From NCBI GenBank assembly GCA_023376005.1, contig CM042147.1:119820668-119884667 (forward strand): a stretch of DNA of 64,000 nt. The letters are read 5' to 3'. Position 1 is the first letter of the stretch. Every line of letters starts with the position of its first letter. The DNA is from Doryteuthis pealeii (Eukaryota > Mollusca > Cephalopoda > Myopsida > Loliginidae). The notes below the pieces were generated by a model. It saw nothing but the letters and a program-made list of their open reading frames with translations, was not told where the DNA came from and made no database searches. Both the position numbers and the translations under genes were made by a program. This document shows positions 33,796 through 44,138 of this stretch, one piece after another.

Positions 33796-33970
33796 TTCGG
33801 CTTACATTGGTGTGTCATGTCGGTGTTCCACTGGGGAATATCCTTTATGAGTTCGACTTGCTTCTCCGGAAGTGTCCAGCATCTCTTATTCGTCTTACTC
33901 TGATAGTTTTGTGTGATAGGAGGCAAGTGGTCATACAGATGCTTCTTGTGAGATGCTGTTTCCATATATT
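33796..33970 (-). pseudogene. RTE-like LINE C-terminus (third copy)
   Basis: The minus strand reads YDHLPPITQNYQSKTNKRCW with shifted LIRLTL- and RRSK-type residues; direct equivalent of 2,752-2,935. It is truncated at the left breakpoint. Confidence 0.7.
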
Positions 33971-33977
33971 TGTTAAC

Positions 33978-34295
33978 TTAGCAGCGTACTGACCCCGGCG
34001 TCGTGGGTGAGGGTGATTTTTTTAAAAGTTAGTGCCCGCAGATCCATTATTACTTAATTGTGAGTTGAATTCTCGTGGGATGCCCATTTAAATCCCTATG
34101 TAAAAAGAAATAGACCTTGCATTGATCCAGCTACTCTGAAAGGAAATGTTAATGTCTACGTATCTAAAATATTAATGAAAAAAAAAATTCCATGTTGTTA
34201 TCATTTAAATTTTATTTTTAATTAAAATTACGAATATAATTTAATCTCTCTTATTTTTGCTCGAAAACCAAGCCCTGGTGATATTTAATGTGTAT
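33978..34295 (+). mobile_element. Element X1 (third copy)
   Basis: Head damaged (TTAGCAGCGTACTGACCCCG), the rest as at 2,934-3,250. The head differences are small indels compared with arm 1. Confidence 0.6.
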
Positions 34296-34439
34296 ATATA
34301 TATTTACTTTGTCATTAATTTGTTTTAATTTCGAAGTTTCCTCCGAATACACATACTCACAACTGCCTTTATATATTTATAGATGACAGCACGCAGCCTC
34401 CTTGTATAGTTCCCCTATAACTTTTTTCTTTAGTCTTTT

Positions 34440-34705
34440 CGTTTGAGATCAAGTGGTGCAGATATACAGTAGCACGGATACGTCTACAGCTTCAAAGAGT
34501 TCTCGCTTTATTTTATCAGATAAATCAGATTTCCATATTGTCAATAATCTATCTATAGCAGTCCATGCCTTTCCTATGGGTATATATGATATCGCTTTCT
34601 GTAGATGAGATATTACTACCTATGTATGTGAACTGGTCTACTAATTTGAGAGGCTTACCATTCAGTATGGGGATGCCAACATTTTGTTTCTACGGGAACT
34701 AGTGA
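34440..34705 (-). pseudogene. RTE-like LINE mid fragment (third copy)
   Basis: Equivalent of 3,395-3,665, near-identical. Confidence 0.68.
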
Positions 34706-34824
34706 CTGATGCAGAGAGAACAATAACACGCTTGGATAGGGTACATTTTCAGCTACAAAACATATTTTTCTACATCGTTATTAACTACACATGTGCTAAA
34801 CGGAATATAACACCTGTCCAAAAA

Positions 34825-35335
34825 TAAGGAAATAATTTTTTGTAGATCCCAAGCCACCTTGGCATACCCTGGCAAATGACAGGGCAGATCAGGAGCAAAG
34901 AAAGCTATGAAAGACACATTAACAAAACAAAAATACCATATACTGATTATAAAACAGTTGTGAAAAATAATCATTAAAATATGGCAAAATCATTGGAATG
35001 CATTCATTAATAAAAACTTAAAACATTAAATGTACCATTGGAGAAGAGACTTAAATACAATAAAAATAGAATAGAACGGATTGTGCTGACTCGCTTCACA
35101 TAGACCACACCCTACATCACCATCATCATCTTACACAGAATCCCCAATATACCTACATGCCAAGAGAGATGTACAGTGAAGCATATACTGCTAGAGTGTG
35201 TAGACTTTGATCTAGTGCGAACAAAATACTACCAAGCAAATAATTTGAAAAAAACTTTTCACAAAAATAAGACCATCCAGGATTTTACATTTCCTAAAAG
35301 AAGTTGGAGTGTACTAAAAAATATAAACAATTAAA
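34825..35335 (+). pseudogene. RNase H-bearing LINE C-terminus (third copy)
   Basis: Equivalent of 3,795-4,300. It matches arm 1, not arm 2, across the divergent patch (for example GAACGGATTGTGCTGACTCG). Confidence 0.62.
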
Positions 35336-35466
35336 CAATAGTTAAAATCTTTCTCCTAGACTGGTATATTTACCAAGACTAAAGATATCCATTACCCTAC
35401 TATTTACCAAGGTAATAGAGAGAAAAGAAATATTAATGCCTTACCCAAAGGAAAATTGCGCGAAAG

Positions 35467-35467
<1 letters not shown>

Positions 35468-35510
<43 letters not shown>
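35468..35510. repeat. (TA)n microsatellite
   Basis: TA run longer than its equivalents in arm 1 and arm 2, consistent with length variation between copies. Confidence 0.95.
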
Positions 35511-35517
<7 letters not shown>

Positions 35518-35796
35518 AACCTCTCCGCACGAGCAGGATGCGACACAAGGTCAATTTCTTAAGTGGAGTTTAACAGGTTTGAATTCAGAGTTTTCCTTCT
35601 CCTAGACTGGTTACCTAGTCATGGTTTAAGAGCCCAGTCTGCCCTGCTATTTACCCATATCTGGAGAGAGAATTGGATTCATATTTTTCCCAAGGGTATT
35701 AGCGCCATGTGAAATCTAAACAGCTTCGTTCAGGAATTGAACTCGGGCCGACGAGTCCATTTCCCACCACTCTAACGATTAGGTCATGCGCCTCCA
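35511..35796 (-). mobile_element. tRNA-derived SINE, family 1 (third copy)
   Basis: Same as 4,461-4,746. Confidence 0.8.
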
Positions 35797-36009
35797 TAGA
35801 GAAAGTAGAATATAAACTGCTTCGACCACAATTTGAACCCCAGTCTCCTATTCCATTCCCCTAAGACTACGCTAAGCGCCTTCTTTATAACCTCAAGCAA
35901 CAATTCTTAATTCAAGTATTTTTATCTAATACTAACAATGGGTAAGCAATAGTAAGTTTCAAGTTTCAATTAACTATTCCTATTTGATAATAATAATTGT
36001 TATATTTAC

Positions 36010-36265
36010 CACGTAACCCACGTGTACGGGTTAGGCCCAAAGCCCTATTAATGTGGGACCACCCACGAACCGAAGCTCATGGGAGACGGGTGCAAAAAAT
36101 GCGTTGATCCCGTCGGTATTCCTCCTCAAGGCACAGGGCAATAAATCCAGCCCTACCCCTTTAAATCGAGGAGACAGGTGTTGAGTGGGGGATGGCCCCC
36201 TGTGATCAACGATGTTCTTATGCGGTCCAGGGCCGATGCCACCGGACCCTCCGGTCAGACTAGTG
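36010..36265 (-). mobile_element. tRNA-derived SINE, family 3 (third copy)
   Basis: Same as 4,970-5,228 with small changes. Confidence 0.63.
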
Positions 36266-36544
36266 TTAACAATTATCCAATAGATGAATTTGACTAATAA
36301 GATGTGACCCTAACAGCTACTACTTCTTCGGATCAGAGTGAACCTCGGAGTAAAGGTAATAAAGAGGTAACACCACATAAGACCCAGAACTCTAGAACTG
36401 GAACCTCACCATCGCCTTTTGCGAAGGTGGGTCTAGAAATATGTAGCCTTTTACTTAAATACACTAACGCACACGTAGACCTTTCTGGGGAATTAGCCTT
36501 TTGATTGGATAGTGAACACACAGACACAGACAGACAGACAGATA

Positions 36545-36545
36545 C

Positions 36546-36605
<60 letters not shown>

Positions 36606-36665
36606 TGCGTGTCTGTGTGAGTTCATTACGCAGTCAAAACGATAATTCCCCAGAGATGATAGTAC

Positions 36666-36707
<42 letters not shown>

Positions 36708-36729
36708 GTACTATCATATTATATATATC

Positions 36730-36784
<55 letters not shown>

Positions 36785-36785
36785 T
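36545..36785. repeat. (CA)n/(TA)n cluster with cruciform-prone palindrome
   Basis: ATGATAGTACGTATATA, a TA run, then TATACGTACTATCAT at 36,655-36,717, followed by a further TA run to 36,782. Confidence 0.92.
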
Positions 36786-37014
36786 CCCATAAATTTGGTA
36801 TGAGCTCTCTAATTGGTAATTTAAATTAACTCTCACTACTAAGCATATAAGCAATGATCGTTTCCCCGGAAATTTGATCTCTTTGTGACCGTAAAATACA
36901 TAAACAAACCTATGTACTTAATAGTTTAAAAACACCAGCCCCCGCTACAGCTGTCAGTAGACGAGGGGATTAGATATCAGGCTGCCAAATGGTCAGTCTG
37001 AGTTCGACTTATTA

Positions 37015-37015
37015 A

Positions 37016-37054
<39 letters not shown>

Positions 37055-37377
37055 TTGTGTGTGTGTGTGTGTGTGTGTATGCGTGTGTCTGTGTGTGTGT
37101 ACGTGGTACCTTGACTTACCTACGCCCAAACTGCGCCCCAACAAGCTGTCACTGGGTATACATATATATATATATATATATATAATATATATATATATAT
37201 ATGATGTAGTTATGGTGTACTATATCTATAAGTAAATAGTGCTCAATATCTTGGATTGAGAGCACTTATTTTAAGAATCGCCTAGGTGAAAAACTGTCAC
37301 TAACCAAGCGCCATTGACTTCATGTCCACGCTACCCTAACTTATACACACACACACACACACACACACTATATATTA

Positions 37378-37421
<44 letters not shown>

Positions 37422-37440
37422 TATATATATATATTTATAT
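37015..37440. repeat. (TA)n/(GT)n/(CA)n clusters (third copy)
   Basis: TA 37,018-37,050, GT 37,051-37,100, TA 37,162-37,202, CA 37,345-37,368, GT 37,388-37,414. Equivalent to 5,960-6,370. Confidence 0.92.
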
Positions 37441-37847
37441 ATAGGAGGAGATTTTGAGTGGGACGTGAATGTGTATATCTGTAAATCTGAACATTCGATG
37501 TGTTCTATTTTTCCCCTATAATAATTTGTGGTTTAAACTGTTATGAATGCTGCTGAAATAGAAATAATGAAGATGAAAAAATTGGCCATGTGCGTTGGTG
37601 GGCGCCATGTCTTCATTTTTTTATTTATTTTTATTTACTGATTATTTTTTTTAGCTCATTCGTTGTAAACAGGAAGTTAAAACAGATAAATAATGAGGAG
37701 TAATCTGAGAACATGAGATTAATATTTGGGGTATTTCATATTCCTTTTTTCTTTCTATATTTTGAAGGCTGGGTCTAATGCAAAATCAATTTTCGATCAT
37801 GATAAAAGCTGAGGCAATCAGATATTTTAGTGCTATTATATGTACTA

Positions 37848-38735
37848 GCATAAAAAACGCCCCCCGGGCGGTGTAAAAATGTATTTTTGAACGATATTGC
37901 CTGAGTGTGTATAAGTAAAATCATCAAATTCATTAAAAGAGTAAAAAAAATAAAACAATTTGAAATGGAAACTCAGAAATGTCTCCCTCAAAAATGTTAA
38001 TTATATTAATTATTATATTAATTATACTATATTAATTATATCATATTAATATATTATATAATTATATTATATAATTATATTATATAATTATATTATATAA
38101 TATAATATATTAATAATATTATAATTATTATATTAATTATTAGTTTAATAATTATTTTTAATATTTAACATATTAATTTTACACAAAAGCTATTTATTCA
38201 TTTGTAAACTTTTTAGTTAACTTCTTGTTACTTAAAACAAAGGTGAGAGTAAAAAACGATTTTCAAAATTGATTACAAATTTCACAAATAATTTTTCCAT
38301 CTAAAGTAATGATACAATTAATTTCATAGTTCATCTATTTAAATTGTCATTAAATGGAAAGGATTAAAATGTTGAATTATAAGAACAGGTTTTATTTATT
38401 TTATTGTTATTAATAATGAATATTTTTGAAAAAAGATTAAAACTGAAAACTTAAATAAAATAAAACATTTAATAAATCGAAAATGAACGAATGAATTAAA
38501 GAATAAAGGAAATGGCATTAATTCACCCATTGTGACGTAAGCAGTGACGCGGTTTCGGTTACAGACAAATTGAGATCGAATCTCCATTATCAATAGATGT
38601 GACGTAAGCAGTGACGTAGTTGCGGTTACAGATAAATTGAGATCGAATCTCCATTATCAATAGAGATGTGACGTAAGCAATGACGTAGTTTCGGTTACAG
38701 ACAAATTGAGACCGAATCTCCATTATTAATAGAGT
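37848..38735 (+). mobile_element. Element X2 (third copy), best-preserved tail
   Basis: Head TACTAGCATAAAAAACGCCC. The three tail units at 38,530-38,735 are clean: each carries GTGACGTAAGCARTGACG, GGTTACAGAYAAATTGAGA and CGAATCTCCATTATYAATAG. It shows that the arm 1 and arm 2 tails have private single-base indels. Confidence 0.7.
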
Positions 38736-38739
38736 AGCG

Positions 38740-39010
38740 AGTTGTGCTAGGTTCTACAGGCGGCTTAAGCCCTGTTTAGCTGGGACTGTAGGATAGACCG
38801 ACTGCACCAATGGGGCCACCTGTTAATTGTGAGGGGAGACCCGACGGAATCCTGGTGGTTGAACAGTCCATGACATTCAACGCTCCACTTTTTCCTTACA
38901 TAGGCTAGATGAGCGGTCTGGGAGGACGCCCCTCCTCGACCAGTCGATTGGTCACGCCAAACCCTAAGACTTATATGATTGGGGAACCTCCAATCATATA
39001 AGTGTTAGGG
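38740..39010 (+). repeat. Dispersed family running across the right breakpoint
   Basis: TGGTTGAACAGTCCATGACA, TAGGCTAGATGAGCGGTCTG, and CGACCAGTCGATTGGTCACG correspond to TGGCTAAGCAGTCCATGACT, GGGCTAGACGGGCGGTCGG and CGATCAATCGGCTGGCCACC at 61,293-61,380. So this copy is continuous where arm 1 folds back. A hairpin CTTATATGATTGG/CCAATCATATAAG lies at 38,970-39,003. Confidence 0.6.
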
Positions 39011-39017
39011 AGATCCA

Positions 39018-39310
39018 ATAGATGTGTGTGGTGTAATGGATATCATCGTAGAAAATGGACACGGCGAGACGGGTTCAAATTCTGGACGAGGCTTTTGCAT
39101 TTCACATAGGGTTAATACCTTTGGGAATGGTATGCTTCTAACTATTCTCCATCCAGCTATGGGTAAATAATAGGGCGGACTGGGTTCCACAACCTTGGTT
39201 AGGCAACCAGTCCACAAGATGCAAAACTCTTAAATCAAACCTGTTAAACTCCGCTTAAGAAATTGACCGTGTGTCACACCCTACTCGTGCGGGGGAAGGT
39301 TGGTAAATGC
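39018..39310 (+). mobile_element. tRNA-derived SINE, family 1
   Basis: GTGTGGTGTAATGGATATC (box A), GACGGGTTCAAATTCTGG (box B), body AATACCTTTGGGAATGG, tail GGTTGGTAAATGC. Confidence 0.85.
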
Positions 39311-39339
39311 ATACATATGATTCTCCCGATGTACACCCA

Positions 39340-39625
39340 CCCAACGGGGTGGTGGTCCAGTGGCTTCGGCCCTGGATCTTTACAAGTTAATAGCGTCGAT
39401 CCCAGGGGGCTGGCTGTCCCCCCAGGCAATACCTGCCCCCTTGATTTTAAGAGGCAGGGCTGGGTTTATTGCCCAGCGCCTGAGGCGCCCCCTTGTGGGG
39501 GAATGTCGAAGGGATCGACGCAATTTTTGTTCTTTCCCGCCCATGAGCTTCGGCTTGTGTGCGGGCCCACGTTAAAACGAGGGCTTGTGCTCAGCCAATA
39601 CAAGTGGAGTATGAGGCAAATACCT
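39340..39625 (+). mobile_element. tRNA-derived SINE, family 3, well preserved
   Basis: Box A GTGGTCCAGTGGCTTCGG and box B GCGTCGATCCCAG at tRNA-like spacing. The body has CTGCCCCCTTGATTTTAAG, GCGCCTGAGGCGCC and CCCATGAGCTTCGGC. Its GC content is far above its surroundings. Best example of this family in the window. Confidence 0.78.
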
Positions 39626-39674
39626 GATTCTCCCGATCGTATTGCTCTTATGACAAAACCCAAAGTCTTATATC

Positions 39675-40070
39675 ATATACTAGCAAAATAAAAAACACCC
39701 TCCGGTCGATGTAAAAATAGATTTTTGAAACATATTGCCTGAGGGGTGGGAGTTAAAAATTCAATGTCAGCGAGTTTGTTCCCTAAGTAAGTAAAATCAT
39801 CAAATTCATTAAGGGATTAAAAAGTAAAACAATTTGAAATGTAAACTTTAAATATGTATTAAAATAAAACAAACTATATATAGATATATAATACCAGTCA
39901 TGTATTTATTAAAACTTGTTTTAAAAAACAATGAGGATTGTCTAATGTTGCATATTCAAATTTTGAGTGTATTTATTCTATGTTATGACGATTTTGGGTA
40001 ATGTGAAGTAAGTAGTGACGTAGTTTTTGTTACAAAAAAAACCGGAAGCGAATCTCCATTATTAATAGAG
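39675..40070 (+). mobile_element. Element X2, internally deleted copy
   Basis: TACTAGCAAAATAAAAAACA with CCTCCGGTCG at the head, GTGACGTAGTTTTTGTTAC and CGAATCTCCATTATTAATAG at the end, about half the length of other copies. Confidence 0.62.
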
Positions 40071-40284
40071 ATATATGTGCTAGAAGGCCGAAAGTCTTAG
40101 TTTCCTGATTATGACGTTAAACTGCATCAAGTGATGAAGTTCCTATTCTGGAGATCTGGTAAGTGTGAAGTATCCCTTTATTGTCAATACTCTCGGGTAC
40201 GCTTAGAAAAAAAGTGAGTTTAGAAATGTGTTTAAAAATGAGTTAATAAGACGTGAATACCCAACAAGAATGACAAAAATAAAA

Positions 40285-40355
40285 ACATATTCGGCATAAA
40301 ATAACCCAAGGGTTGGCATGCCGTAAAATTCAACCAAATAACCAACAGGCGACTT
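40285..40355. repeat. GGCATTAAATGACC family fragment
   Basis: CGGCATAAAATAACCCAAGG and TTGGCATGCCGTAAAATTC with an ACCAA-rich tail. Confidence 0.5.
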
Positions 40356-40599
40356 AGTCGCTTCGTAACATGCTCACTACGCTCACACCTTTTGCCGTTT
40401 TTTAAGGGTTCTCCGTGCTCGCAAACTCACTAACAGTTTTAGAAATACCGTCATATAATCTTATAGACTTGTTGGCATCCTTCCGTCTACTGAAGACGAT
40501 GGCGTAGTGTCCACTTTTGAAAAAATCTGCAACTGTGTGAGTGGCTGAACAGACCAATTTTTGAATGGCAATCTGGTGCAGTGACTGCAAATAAACAGT

Positions 40600-41140
40600 G
40601 ATGCTTGCTGGAGTTGCTGTTGTCTCTCCTTTCTTCTGGCTCTCTTTTCTGTGGTGGCTTCTTTCCTCTCTTTTTCACTCCTTTTCATCCCTTGTTTGAC
40701 GAGGAGGCACCAGCTGGAGTTGCTATTGTCTCTCCTTCCTTCTGGCTCTCTTTTCTGTGGCGGCTTCTTTCCTCTCTTTTTCAATCCTTTTCGTCCCTTG
40801 TTTGACGAGGAGGCGCCATCTGGCGTTGCTATTGTCTCTCCTTCCTTCTGGCTCTCTTTTCTGTGGCGGCTTCTTTCCTCTCTTTTTCAATCCTTTTCGT
40901 CCCTTGTTTGACGGGGAGGCGCCATCTGGCGTTGCTATTGTCTCTCCTTCCTTCTGGCTCTCTTTCTGTGGAGGCTTCTTTCCTTTCTTTTTCACTCCTT
41001 TTCGCCCCTTGTTTGACGAGGAGGCGCCATCTGGCGTTGCTATTGTCTCTCCTTCCTTCTGTCTCTCTTTTCTGTGGCGGCTTCTTTCCTCTTTTTTTCA
41101 CTTCTTTTCGTCCCTTGTTTGACGAGGAGGCGCCAGCTCC
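40600..41140. repeat. Tandem array, five copies of a 106-bp unit
   Basis: The unit contains TTGACGAGGAGGCGCCATCT, GGCGTTGCTATTGTCTCTCC, TTCTGGCTCTCTTTTCTGTG and CTTTTTCAATCCTTTTCG; starts fall near 40,600, 40,697, 40,803, 40,909 and 41,014. Since 106 is not a multiple of three, each unit is read in a new frame. Both strands nevertheless stay open through the array, giving artefactual KKRGKKPPQKREPEGRR-type frames. It is not a CRISPR array: there are no unique spacers. Confidence 0.92.
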
Positions 41141-41185
41141 TCACAAAATGTGGAAAGGCATGCCCGGTATTATCTTACACGAATA

Positions 41186-41335
41186 GCTTGTGATTGCAGG
41201 CAAGTGTCAGAAAGTGTGCTTTCTTATGGCGTGCTTCTTTCAGGAATTCTTCAAGACAGTACACAGCATCCTTATACCGTTCTCATCTAGCTTTTTCCCT
41301 AGGCGTTTCGTTAGAGTCCAAGTGGACTAAAGTAA
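41186..41335 (-). pseudogene. RTE-like LINE fragment
   Basis: The minus strand reads LVHLDSNETP then REKARWE-type residues and CHKKAHFLTLA-type residues. It is homologous, in inverse orientation, to 43,181-43,330, sharing the unusual upstream TTATTACTTTAGTCCACTTG. Confidence 0.65.
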
Positions 41336-41790
41336 TAAGTAATCCTCAAAAAATATATTATTTTCTATACTTTCTCTCAAGATTTGTTCGTTTGGTTTGC
41401 ATCAGCGAGATTTCACCTATAAGCCATTATTCATCTTTTACCTTATATCAGTTAGATCTTACGTCATGTATATTACTTTCTGCCAAATACATATTAACTT
41501 TTACATTATTACAGATTCGCATCGTATATTGCGTAATATCTTCTTACCTATTATTGTTTACTTTTTACCTGGTTAATTTTACCTTTTACCTGCTATCTGG
41601 TCCCTTTTACCTGGTATCTAATACCTTTTACACAATCACCCTATACCTTTTAGATTAGTTCATTCGCTGCGCATGACTTTTCATTTCAATTAATTACTCT
41701 GTATATACCGGGCCCGGCAAAAAAGATCTGTCATCTTTGGAAAGTAAATAAACGCACTATACTTCCTGTAAAGGTAATATAGATCCTATT
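41336..41790. other. Pyrimidine-rich stretch with TTTTACCT repeats
   Basis: TTTTACCTGGTTAATTTTAC, TTTTACCTGCTATCTGG, TTTTACCTGGTATCTAATAC and similar pieces recur at 41,560-41,650. The long plus-strand frame here has no recognisable motif and I do not call it a gene. Confidence 0.5.
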
Positions 41791-41792
41791 CA

Positions 41793-41845
41793 AAATGTAT
41801 CAATATAGATTAGTTTGGTTTGCTTTATTTTGTTTATTTAATATG

Positions 41846-41903
<58 letters not shown>

Positions 41904-41966
41904 TGGAATAAGAGTGGTTTGGTTTGATTTGTTTTATTTATTTAATATAATACGAGACAGTGAGAA

Positions 41967-42020
<54 letters not shown>

Positions 42021-42190
42021 AGAAGAAGAAGAAGAAGAAGAAGAAGAAGAAGAAGAAGAAGAAGAAGAAGAAGAAGAAGAAAGAAGAGGAGAAAAGTGGA
42101 ATAAGTTTGGTTTGATTTGTTTTATTCATTTAATATAATACGAGAGAGAGAGAAACAGAGACAGAGACAGAGACAGAGACAGAGAGAGGT

Positions 42191-42224
<34 letters not shown>

Positions 42225-42340
42225 AGAAGAAGAAGAAGAAGAAGAAGAAGAAGAAGAAGAAGAAGAAGAAGAAGAAGAAGAAGAAGAAATGAAAGAAGAG
42301 AAGAGAAGAAAAGTGGAATAAGATTTGTATGGTTTATTTG
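41793..42340. repeat. Tandem compound repeat: (GA)n(GAA)n plus a 60-bp linker
   Basis: The linker AAGTGGAATAAG...GGTTTGATTTGTTTTATT...TTTAATATAATACGAG occurs about every 200 bases (41,805, 41,903, 42,095, 42,312). The linkers separate (GA)n and (GAA)n tracts at 41,850-41,900, 41,965-42,085 and 42,142-42,290. It is almost pure purine for long stretches. Confidence 0.92.
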
Positions 42341-42533
42341 TTTACTGGTATATCAACTCCTTTTGGGTTATTTAATGCTGACATTATTCAACATGTTTAA
42401 CTCTTTGTATCTCAGAATTGTAAAGGAGGGTCGTACAAACCGAAAATAACCGGTTAATAATAATTATTATAGTATTATTATACTAATAATATTTATACTA
42501 TTATTAATACTATAACACTTGTCCAAAAGAAGA

Positions 42534-42534
<1 letters not shown>

Positions 42535-42592
<58 letters not shown>
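42535..42592. repeat. (TA)n microsatellite
   Basis: Uninterrupted TA run that directly abuts the ribozyme core at 42,595. Confidence 0.96.
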
Positions 42593-42594
<2 letters not shown>

Positions 42595-42595
<1 letters not shown>

Positions 42596-42806
42596 TGATG
42601 AGGCTTAATAGGCCGAAATGTACATACAGAGATTGATATTTCTCGATTTGTTTAGCCTAACATTTATATAGGTATGCCCGCCTAATTAATTAATTATTAA
42701 TTAATCAACTTTCAAAATTAGGTACGACTTCAATTAAGCACATATTCTCCCCAAAATTGTCGGCTAAAAAAAGCCATATCATAAACACATCGCTTGTGTA
42801 TTTACT

Positions 42807-42830
<24 letters not shown>
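42595..42830 (+). ncRNA. Hammerhead ribozyme motif, stem I lost (in half element)
   Basis: CTGATGA (42,595-42,601), stem II GGCT-TAATA-GGCC with one G-T pair, GAAA (42,615-42,618), then TGTACAT forming a two- to three-pair stem III and TA as the cleavage dinucleotide (after 42,626). The 3' strand of stem I (CAGAGATTG) has no partner because the upstream flank is (TA)n. The element continues to 42,830 and is homologous to half of 22,655-23,045. Confidence 0.55.
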
Positions 42831-42850
<20 letters not shown>

Positions 42851-42922
42851 CGCGAGTATTAACAAAAGCTAAAAAGTAAAAAGTGGTCAATACCTAAGTA
42901 GAGCAAATAGAAAGTTAAACCT

Positions 42923-42988
42923 AATGAGTCAGAATCTTGCCGTGATGAGCTACTAAGCGAAACTGTTAGTAGGTATATCTGACTCATT
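42923..42988 (+). ncRNA. Hammerhead ribozyme motif with one core change
   Basis: The outer stem I is an 11-bp perfect pair: AATGAGTCAGA (42,923-42,933) with TCTGACTCATT (42,978-42,988). The inner stem I is GCC/GGT. TGATGA (42,943-42,948), stem II GCT-ACTA-AGC, GAAA (42,959-42,962) and stem III ACT-GTT-AGT with cleavage after A42,971 all fit. The base before TGATGA is G (42,942), not the invariant C, so activity is doubtful unless this is a sequencing error. Confidence 0.55.
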
Positions 42989-43086
42989 AAGTTTAACTAC
43001 TGGAACATACAATATGGATATACAGTAAGATTTTGATGATCCCGAATAGAACCATCCTTACTTACCTGTCAATTGGATTATCTTAC

Positions 43087-43102
43087 ACACACGCACACAC
43101 AC

Positions 43103-43149
<47 letters not shown>

Positions 43150-43158
43150 TATATATAG
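43087..43158. repeat. (CA)n-(TA)n microsatellite
   Basis: CA runs 43,087-43,138, TA to 43,158. Confidence 0.95.
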
Positions 43159-43180
43159 TAGTTATTCCCAAGAATTTATT

Positions 43181-43640
43181 ACTTTAGTCCACTTGGACTC
43201 TAACGAAACGCTTAGGGAAACAGCTAGATGGGAACTGTACGAGGATGCTGTGTGCTGCCTTGAACAATTCCTGGAAGCAGCACCCCACAAGAAAGCACAT
43301 TTTCTGACACTTGCCTCCAATCACACAAGCTATTCGGGTAAGACAAACAAGACATGCTGGAGAAGCAAGGTCGAACTCATCAGCGACGTCCTCCTGTTTG
43401 GCAGCTGAGCACGGACACACAAGTAAGAACTTAGATCGATCAGCTCTGCGCGGATACTGGATGCCATGCAGAGGACACTCCGGGAGCGATGGCCAATATG
43501 TGGACGTGTGGCGAGGCAGAGATCTTGGAGAATCGGGCTGCCGGCAGGACTTGATGATGATGATGACGATGATGATGACAATGATGGTGATGATGATGGT
43601 GATGATGGTGATGATGATGGTGATGATGATGGTGAATTTT
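43181..43640 (+). pseudogene. RTE-like LINE C-terminus with (GATGAT)n tail
   Basis: The plus strand reads LVHLDSNETLRETARWELYE, DAVCCLEQFLEAAPHKKAHF, KTNKTCWRSKVELISDVL, QLCADTGCHAED-type residues and SGCRQD, then (GATGAT)n from 43,552. Frameshifted. The tail position again defines the LINE 3' end. Confidence 0.8.
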
Positions 43641-43767
43641 AAAATTTTATCAAGTATTTGTTTACTTCTTGAAAAAATCCAGACATATTGATTCACATTT
43701 GCATCATATCATTCACCGGTAGAAAAAATCAATAAAAAAGAGAAAATTAAAATTATTTGTCTATAAC

Positions 43768-43779
43768 ACACACACACAC

Positions 43780-43837
<58 letters not shown>

Positions 43838-43925
43838 ATACATACACCCACTCACATTTACACACATATATGTAAACACACACATACATTTATATGTATA
43901 CACATATAGTCATATACACAACTCC
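43768..43925. repeat. (CA)n-(TA)n and ACACAT-rich block
   Basis: CA 43,768-43,798, TA 43,799-43,835, then imperfect CACA/TATA mixtures. Confidence 0.92.
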
Positions 43926-44138
43926 CATGAACCCTCCCTCACATATATAAGAGCATTAAAAAAATAACCCACCTCATAGAGGTTCTTCACGGAACAAATG
44001 GACATGCTACTACTAACACACTCGTCTACCCGGATTTTAATAGCATGTCAAACCCTCAAAAACACTTCAATTTTTTATAGTTCTTCTATAATGCTCCCTT
44101 TCAAAAAATCTATAAACAATTTCTTCAAATAAGAAATT

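Larger units (their letters stand above)
33796..38889 (+). repeat. Third, direct copy of arm 1 (matches 2,752-7,797)
   Basis: About 5.1 kb matches arm 1 in the same orientation, including SINEs, LINE pieces and microsatellites, with small indels. The left edge falls inside the RTE-like LINE and is fused to a truncated SINE (33,745-33,795). The joint has near-microhomology, AACTATTC against AACTGTTC. The right edge runs past the spacer of the fold-back into sequence that resembles a second family member at 61,300-61,400, so the right side looks like the natural continuation. Confidence 0.92.

Noticed and set aside
39263..39691. Protein-coding gene in a GC-rich frame
   Set aside because: The frame overlaps the family 3 SINE. 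Its composition follows the SINE, and other copies do not keep it open.
40600..41140. Possible CRISPR-like array
   Set aside because: The 106-bp units are directly adjacent with no unique spacers, and the context is eukaryotic.
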